Position numbers and translations under genes: made by a program. This document shows positions 7,549 through 7,582 of a DNA stretch of 7,582 nucleotides, piece after piece. Location: NCBI GenBank assembly GCA_003449595.1, contig DMHB01000201.1, positions 1-7,582 of the forward strand, in the 5' to 3' direction. The notes beneath the pieces were generated by a model, which did no database searches, was not told where the DNA came from, and saw only the letters and a program-made list of their open reading frames with translations. The stretch comes from Microscillaceae bacterium (GTDB lineage: Bacteria > Bacteroidota > Bacteroidia > Cytophagales > Microscillaceae). How positions within the stretch are numbered: position 1 is the stretch's first letter; each line of letters starts with the position of its first letter.

Positions 7549-7582
7549 AAAAGGCTTGGAATGTTGTTCCAAGTCTTTTTTT
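7549..7582 (+). terminator. Rho-independent terminator
   Basis: A 9-bp stem (7553-7561 with 7567-7575, including one G-U pair) closes a 5-base loop TGTTG. Four further A-U pairs extend the base, and a T-run of at least seven (7576-7582) reaches the window edge. The direction fits plus-strand transcripts. On the minus strand the stem is followed only by CCTTTTC, so it would be weak there. It could end the ABA4-like transcript (193 bases after its stop) or a small RNA begun near 7440. Confidence 0.82.

Noticed and set aside
7492..7581. An ATG-initiated frame (MNLSLASPHITRL...) open to the right edge.
   Set aside because: It runs straight through the terminator hairpin and T-run, has no family resemblance, and 30 open codons are expected by chance.

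Overview
The window looks like ordinary chromosomal DNA from a member of the Bacteroidota, probably Cytophagia-like, though I cannot fix the genus. Signs of this are start codons with no Shine-Dalgarno sequence, exact matches to the Bacteroidota -7 promoter element TAnnTTTG, and a CoaBC whose active-site segments (PAMDLDMYKHP, LASGLVGEGRM) have a Bacteroidota look. No mobile element, tRNA, rRNA or CRISPR array was seen.

Positions 1-6773 hold one tightly packed minus-strand gene run, read from right to left: coaBC (5568-6773), sbcD (4377-5549), sbcC (1321-4380), and a PLP-dependent aromatic-amino-acid-decarboxylase-like gene (1-1324) that runs off the left edge. The coaBC-sbcD gap is 18 bp. 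The sbcD/sbcC and sbcC/decarboxylase junctions are both 4-bp ATGA stop/start overlaps. This is strong evidence for one polycistronic message with translational coupling. A -7 promoter candidate (6797-6804) lies just upstream of coaBC, and no terminator is visible inside the run.

Across a 148-bp divergent intergenic region, the plus strand carries a small four-helix membrane protein of the ABA4-like (DUF4281) family at 6922-7359. Positions 7360-7582 have no convincing gene. They hold a second -7-like element (7426-7433), an imperfect direct repeat and a strong intrinsic terminator at the right edge. This arrangement fits either a long 3' UTR or a small RNA.

Functionally the operon mixes coenzyme A synthesis (CoaBC), DNA end and hairpin processing (SbcCD, the bacterial Mre11-Rad50) and amine formation from amino acids. 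The first two are housekeeping. I see no clear new defence or mobile system here. The most interesting points are the replacement of two catalytic residues in the CoaC half of CoaBC, the tight coupling of a decarboxylase to sbcDC, and the possible small RNA at the right end.
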